IMG/VR virus record: IMGVR_UViG_3300032046_000183
Span: 1-26,459 of that record
Length of the DNA: 26,459 nucleotides
Strand: one strand, 5' to 3'
Source of the DNA: a virus
This document shows, piece by piece, positions 22,402 through 26,459 of this stretch. Under the pieces are notes generated by a model, which saw only the letters and a program-made list of their open reading frames with translations, ran no database searches and had not been told where the DNA came from. The translations under genes and the position numbers were made by a program. How positions within the stretch are numbered: position 1 is the first letter of the stretch; each line of letters begins with the position of its first letter.

Positions 22402-23058
22402 TTATCTAGCTTTCAATTTATAATTATGTCCAAATAAACATTTTACTTCTTTATTTTTTTCATAATATGACATATCTGGAGCTGGTGCCTCATCATGAAT
22501 CAAAATAAAATTATCATCTATAAATCTCCTGAAATCTTCTGGAGTTATAAGGTTTAAAAAATTATATGTATTTAATCCAAGTAGTTCACAATAATATTGA
22601 GCAAATTCACTACAAATAAATCTCCCCTTTTTACCAAGTCCACTTAAATCAATTCCTGTTTTTTTAATAAGAGCAACTCTTGGAAGAAGCATAGTGTCAT
22701 ATTTTATATCTCTACCATCCCATTCTTGTAGAGATGCATTTATAGCTCTTGATATTTTTTGTGTTGATACTTTTGGTCTTAAAATACAAAAATCAGAATA
22801 ACCATCCATTCTTCTAGATAATGGCAAGCATGTTAATCCTTGCTCCCACATATCAAGAGTTAAAACTCTATCTGTATCTTCTGGTCTCCAAACAACTCCA
22901 ATATGATTATAAGCTGCTTTATCAAAATACATAATGGATTTTGCTAAAAAACTAGTTCCTTTATAAAGAATCAAATCTCCATTTTCAATTTCATCTCTAA
23001 GTTTAGAATATTTTTCAGGATATCCTTTGCTGTTTGTTTTTGTGAAAATACCGCTCAT
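22402..23058 (-). CDS. Permuted NlpC/P60 (YiiX-like) papain-fold hydrolase candidate
   Basis: 218 residues. GDLILYKG (27-34) begins the fold, YNHIGVVW (50-57) supplies the probable catalytic His52, and GRFICSEFAQYYCELLG (145-161) the probable Cys149. In this permuted superfamily His precedes Cys, as seen here; classic NlpC/P60 has Cys first. Known members are cysteine peptidases or amidases, often acting on cell-wall peptides or lipids. There is no signal peptide and no wall-binding domain. The gene lies among virion surface genes, 10 nt after the 263-aa gene, so it may be a virion-associated wall hydrolase or a modifier of a structural protein. Substrate cannot be read from the sequence. Confidence 0.8.
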   Translation of the reverse strand: MSGIFTKTNSKGYPEKYSKLRDEIENGDLILYKGTSFLAKSIMYFDKAAYNHIGVVWRPEDTDRVLTLDMWEQGLTCLPLSRRMDGYSDFCILRPKVSTQKISRAINASLQEWDGRDIKYDTMLLPRVALIKKTGIDLSGLGKKGRFICSEFAQYYCELLGLNTYNFLNLITPEDFRRFIDDNFILIHDEAPAPDMSYYEKNKEVKCLFGHNYKLKAR

Positions 23059-23068
23059 AATTTATTTA

Positions 23069-23860
23069 TTAAAATGTTAGTTGTTCTATTACTGCTTCTT
23101 TTATTCCTACTGTTAAATAAGGTTTTGTTGAAGCACTTACCGCATCTCTTAATGGCTGAGTATACCCTTGAGTAAAATATTCCATTTGAGTTTTAACTGA
23201 TGTAAGCATATCAAAAGCATATGTCTGATTTAATGGTTCTCCATAAATTGCTTTTAGACCATCCAACAAAGAGGTCTTTGCAAATGATAACATATTACCC
23301 CTTCTGTCTATACCTTCTTGAATTGCTTCTTCTGGAGTATAATATTTTCTGAAACTCAAAGTTAATCCTGTTGTGCCATCATTTAAAATCCAATTACAAG
23401 TCATATCTCTATATTGAACTAAGCCTATCACATCTCTGGTATAATTTCTAAATTCAGAAACCACCAAGTCGCTATATGTTTGAGAAGTTGGAATATAATT
23501 TGTATAATATTCTACGCTTTTAAGTTCGCCTTTTACAATTGTTCTTTTTTTATTAAATCCCAAAATATCATAATCAATATTTGAGGGGTTTTCATTAGAG
23601 TCATTTATTTTAAATTTCTTCGACTCACAATAATTTGGGTCATAAACATAATTTGAAATTAAATCGGTTAAAATTCCTTGTTCTGTAGGGGTTAGATTAT
23701 TATAAAAACCCAGTGTAATATTAGAACTTTCACTTAAGAAATATCCATCAGTCACTTCTCCTTCATAATTAGCGACAAGTTTTTTGTTTAATTGAATATA
23801 GACTTCGTTTAATATTTGGTCTACATTAAATTGCGATATAGTATAATTATAGATATCCAT
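23069..23860 (-). CDS. Unknown protein of the fibre block
   Basis: 263 residues, mixed alpha/beta, rich in Tyr and Asn (starts MDIYNYTISQFNVDQILNEV), with WILNDGTTGLTLSFRKYYTPEEA in the middle and a helical region near 190-240. No motif recognised. It starts 1 nt after the stop of the complete fibre gene and runs into the hydrolase gene, so it is co-transcribed with them. A fibre-associated virion protein or attachment factor is likely by position only. Confidence 0.65.
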   Translation of the reverse strand: MDIYNYTISQFNVDQILNEVYIQLNKKLVANYEGEVTDGYFLSESSNITLGFYNNLTPTEQGILTDLISNYVYDPNYCESKKFKINDSNENPSNIDYDILGFNKKRTIVKGELKSVEYYTNYIPTSQTYSDLVVSEFRNYTRDVIGLVQYRDMTCNWILNDGTTGLTLSFRKYYTPEEAIQEGIDRRGNMLSFAKTSLLDGLKAIYGEPLNQTYAFDMLTSVKTQMEYFTQGYTQPLRDAVSASTKPYLTVGIKEAVIEQLTF

Positions 23861-23861
23861 T

Positions 23862-26090
23862 TTAAACTAAATTAGTTGTTAGTGTTCCTATGATAGATAA
23901 GGTTCTTCCAGATACTGATGCAGTTCCTGTTTGTGCAGACATTTGAATTTTGATTGTGTCTCCATTTGTTACGCCAGTTATAAAAGCTATAGAGCTTGCA
24001 TTTCTTCTAAAACTAGCCATCTGTGTAGTAGAGTTTGTATAAATTGTTCTTGCATTTATTATTTCTGTTGAATTAACTATAACTCTAAGCGTTGTGTTTC
24101 CAGCAGCGTTATTGTTGTTAAAATTGGCATTATAAAATATTTGATATGTTGTTGCAGATGAGCCTAAATTTTTTGCAGTTAAAGTGACTAAATCTACTAA
24201 AGTTGTAGTTACTGAAATAGTATTTGCTGTACTTATGCTTTGCATGTCTAATTTTGTAGTTCCACTACCTGATGTAGGATTTGCTTGCCAAGTTGCATTC
24301 CCGCTTGCATCTGATGTTAACAAATAACCAGCTACAGGTGACACAGGATATTTTATAGAACTTATAAATACTGATGTGTTTGCACTTAAAGTTGTTGCAC
24401 TTAACGTTGGAATATTAACTTGGCCCGTAAATGTTGCTGCAGATAAATTTGCCTTTGTTGCATTAGCTGCACCAAACAAATTAAATGTTGTTTGCAAATT
24501 TGTATTTCCAGAAAATATTGTTCCGCCACTTAATGTTGTTGCAGATAAACTTGGAGCATTAACTTGGCCCGTAAATGTATCACCTGAATCATTTGCTTTT
24601 GTTACAAGTTGTGCATTTATTGTATTAAAATAAGTCTGAAGATTTACACTTCCTGAAAAGATATTTGTTCCTGATAAAGTAGAAAATGTTGCACCATCAG
24701 CTCCAGTAAGCTGACCTAATAAATTTATTGTTCCTGCAGAAAAAGTAGATGCTGTTAATCCTTGTGTAAATACTGTATTTCCAGTTACTGTTCCTCCAGA
24801 TAAATTTAAATATGGGTCCTGGTCAGCATTTCCAATAGATTGAAAAATAGAATATAAATTTGTTGAACCAGATATAAATGTTGTTGCGCTTAAAGTTGTG
24901 AAACTTGAAGCTCCTGATGCAGTAACTGAATTAAATGAAGGTGATGCAACAACAGATACTGTTGGTAAATTTACAGTTCCGCCAGTTATTATGTTTGAAC
25001 CTGGCTGAACTCTTGTTATATCATTTTGGTCTGGAATTGTCGCAAATATAGAATATAAGTTTGTTGAGCCACTTAAAATTGTTCCACCACTTAAAGTTGT
25101 TGCAGAAAGAGATGTAAATGTACCCGCACCTGCTTGTACAGTTCCTCCAATTGCAGTTCCAGAAAATGTAATATTGTTTACTGAAGGAGAATCAACTAAA
25201 TTTATAATTGGCTCTGATGAAGTTCCTCCAGTTGTAATATTTGTTCCTGGTTGAACATAAGTTGAAGCTCCTCCTGGCCCTCCAGTTGAAAATATATCAT
25301 AAAGATTTGTATTTCCAGATATAAATGTTGTTGCGCTTAAAGTTGTAAAACTTGAAGCTCCTGATGCTGCAACTGAATTAAACGAAGGCGAATCAACAAC
25401 AGATATAATTGGACTTGCTGCAGAGCCTCCAGTTAAAATATTTGAACCTGGTTGTACATATGTTGATGTTCCTGTTCCACTTGTACTTGTATGTAAAACA
25501 GCAATAAAAATACATCCTTTATTATTTTGAGGAACGCCCCCTCCAGTATCAGAAAATACAGAAACTGGAATTGAGAACCATCCAGTATTATCAATAGAAT
25601 CTCCTGTAACATTAAATAATGTAGCTTTAGAAGAATCGTCTCTTTGTTGAACATATATTTGCGCTCCTGATTTAATTCTATCTAAAATAACTTTAGCATC
25701 TATTCCATTTTCTGTAATGTTATCAATATAAATTTCTGATATACTTAATGGTGTTGAGTTATTATACCTAAGACTTCCGCTTCCAGGGTCAGAATTAGAT
25801 GTAGTTGTAGAAAATTTCCAAGATAAATTAGCGCTAACCGCATTTCCAACACCAGTTAAATTTGAGCCATCTCCATATAAAGTTCCACCACTTAAAGTAT
25901 TTGCAGAAACGCCTGCAGAAAAAACGGTTTGTCCAGTAACAGTACCTCCAGAAATTGGCAAGTACCCACTTGGCGTACTTGGTGCAAAAATTTGTTGTAG
26001 GGTTTGTGAACCCATAACAATAGTTGTTGCACTTATCGTTGTTGCCGAAAGTGTACCTCCTAAATTTATGTCATCAATTTCTAAAGCCAT
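23862..26090 (-). CDS. Tail fibre / receptor-binding protein with SATT repeats
   Basis: 742 residues, dominated by repeats rich in Ser, Thr, Gly and Asn: LSATTFISGNTNLYDIF, LSATTLSGGTILSGSTNLYSIF and similar, with a second module (T-Y/R-V-Q-P-G-S/T-N-I-x-T-G-G ... DSPSFNSV) present three times. LSGGTVTGNTVFTQG and YLLTSDASGNATWQ are well-known phage fibre phrases. The last ~135 residues (from about TTKLDMQSIS) are non-repetitive and beta-rich, with NTTLRVIVNSTEI, probably the globular receptor-binding tip. Such proteins form trimeric beta-structured fibres that bind the host surface. It starts 2 nt after the preceding fibre gene, whose repeats it shares. Confidence 0.88.
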   Translation of the reverse strand: MALEIDDINLGGTLSATTISATTIVMGSQTLQQIFAPSTPSGYLPISGGTVTGQTVFSAGVSANTLSGGTLYGDGSNLTGVGNAVSANLSWKFSTTTSNSDPGSGSLRYNNSTPLSISEIYIDNITENGIDAKVILDRIKSGAQIYVQQRDDSSKATLFNVTGDSIDNTGWFSIPVSVFSDTGGGVPQNNKGCIFIAVLHTSTSGTGTSTYVQPGSNILTGGSAASPIISVVDSPSFNSVAASGASSFTTLSATTFISGNTNLYDIFSTGGPGGASTYVQPGTNITTGGTSSEPIINLVDSPSVNNITFSGTAIGGTVQAGAGTFTSLSATTLSGGTILSGSTNLYSIFATIPDQNDITRVQPGSNIITGGTVNLPTVSVVASPSFNSVTASGASSFTTLSATTFISGSTNLYSIFQSIGNADQDPYLNLSGGTVTGNTVFTQGLTASTFSAGTINLLGQLTGADGATFSTLSGTNIFSGSVNLQTYFNTINAQLVTKANDSGDTFTGQVNAPSLSATTLSGGTIFSGNTNLQTTFNLFGAANATKANLSAATFTGQVNIPTLSATTLSANTSVFISSIKYPVSPVAGYLLTSDASGNATWQANPTSGSGTTKLDMQSISTANTISVTTTLVDLVTLTAKNLGSSATTYQIFYNANFNNNNAAGNTTLRVIVNSTEIINARTIYTNSTTQMASFRRNASSIAFITGVTNGDTIKIQMSAQTGTASVSGRTLSIIGTLTTNLV

Positions 26091-26459
26091 TTTTATTTTT
26101 CTCCATATTCAATTGCTGTCCAATTTACATTTCCAGCATTAAATGCTGTATTAGCATTTGAGTTTATAACAAAACTTCCTGCTGCTTTTGATTCCCAAGT
26201 CCAAGTTCTATTTGTATCAGATGAAATTGTAATAGCGTAATTTGTATTTGCGAATGCAGTAGCAAATGTAACAGTTGCCTTCTTAGGATTTCCTGTAAAT
26301 GTTGAACCTGATATTGTACCTGATTTTTGAATTAATGTACTTCCTGTTTGTGCAAATATTTGATAAAGATTTGTCGAACCGCTTATCATTGTTGTTGCGC
26401 TTAAAGTTGTAAAACTTGAAGCACCTGATGCAGTTACTGAATTAAATGAAGGCGAAGCG
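24880..26459 (-). repeat. Near-identical 62-bp DNA repeats shared by two fibre genes
   Basis: A 62-bp segment coding S-F-N-S-V-x-A-S-G-A-S-S-F-T-T-L-S-A-T-T occurs at 24880-24941, 25327-25388 and 26391-26452. Copies one and three differ at 3 positions, and copies one and two at 4. The third lies in the neighbouring gene, so this is a possible site of recombination between fibre genes. Confidence 0.9.
26093..26459 (-). CDS. Second tail fibre-like protein, C-terminal part only
   Basis: The frame is open through the right window edge, so the N-terminus lies outside; 121 codons are visible. The part nearest the edge reads ASPSFNSVTASGASSFTTLS, the same repeat as in the next gene. It is followed by TNLYQIFAQTG and a C-terminal domain ATVTFATAFANTNYAITISS ... 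SKAAGSFVINSN ... VNWTAIEYGEK. That end matches a widespread phage fibre C-terminal domain (receptor-contacting, H-type-lectin-like). A start at the Met at 26389 would cut a repeat unit and is rejected. It lies upstream of, and only 2 nt from, the complete fibre gene. Confidence 0.85.
   Translation of the reverse strand, partial: ASPSFNSVTASGASSFTTLSATTMISGSTNLYQIFAQTGSTLIQKSGTISGSTFTGNPKKATVTFATAFANTNYAITISSDTNRTWTWESKAAGSFVINSNANTAFNAGNVNWTAIEYGEK

Noticed and set aside
26093-26389. Complete small gene starting at the Met at 26389
   Set aside because: The frame is open upstream to the window edge and encodes the repeat ASPSFNSVTASGASS in register, so that Met is internal.

Overview
The window is part of the genome of a large, strongly AT-rich, tailed (myovirus-type) phage. 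Three hallmark genes place it with T4-like phages in the wide sense: a gp20-type portal, a gp17-type large terminase, and two adjacent gp26/gp51-type baseplate-hub proteins. A long tape-measure protein supports a long-tailed virion. Almost all genes lie on the minus strand and are packed with 0-10 bp gaps or short overlaps (TAATG, ATGA). Most starts have no Shine-Dalgarno sequence, leaders are A-rich, and TAA stops are common. Together with the fibre style this suggests a Bacteroidota (Flavobacteria-like) host, but that is inference and not shown directly.

Layout, read in the minus-strand direction from the right edge: (i) 26459-22088, adhesion and virion surface: the end of one fibre gene, a second complete fibre sharing its repeats, an unknown 263-aa protein, a permuted NlpC/P60-type hydrolase candidate and a small Ig-like protein. 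(ii) 22036-16320, DNA packaging: large terminase interrupted by a 410-aa LAGLIDADG intein, portal with a 310-aa low-complexity tail, and a small basic protein. (iii) 16265-11673, replication: a DnaE-type DNA polymerase III alpha subunit, a 66-aa protein, an HNH endonuclease and RNase HI. (iv) 11065-11680, the only plus-strand genes, encoding a Lys-rich small protein and a tail-anchored coiled-coil membrane protein. (v) 10998-5914, a Vsr-like endonuclease, a coiled-coil protein, the two hub paralogues, a 537-aa unknown and a two-helix membrane protein. (vi) 5833-1, the tape measure and a partial gene built of about 25 copies of a 22-residue repeat.

A short motif, TATTTATA (or TATTTATT/C), precedes seven genes at 12-22 nt from the start codon. 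It does so in the sense direction for minus-strand genes and for the one plus-strand operon. Twice it sits just after a hairpin-plus-U-run terminator. It is a good candidate for this phage's promoter element; it is the reverse complement of the T4 late box TATAAATA.

No rRNA, tRNA, CRISPR array or integrase was seen. There is no gene-free stretch longer than about 85 bp.
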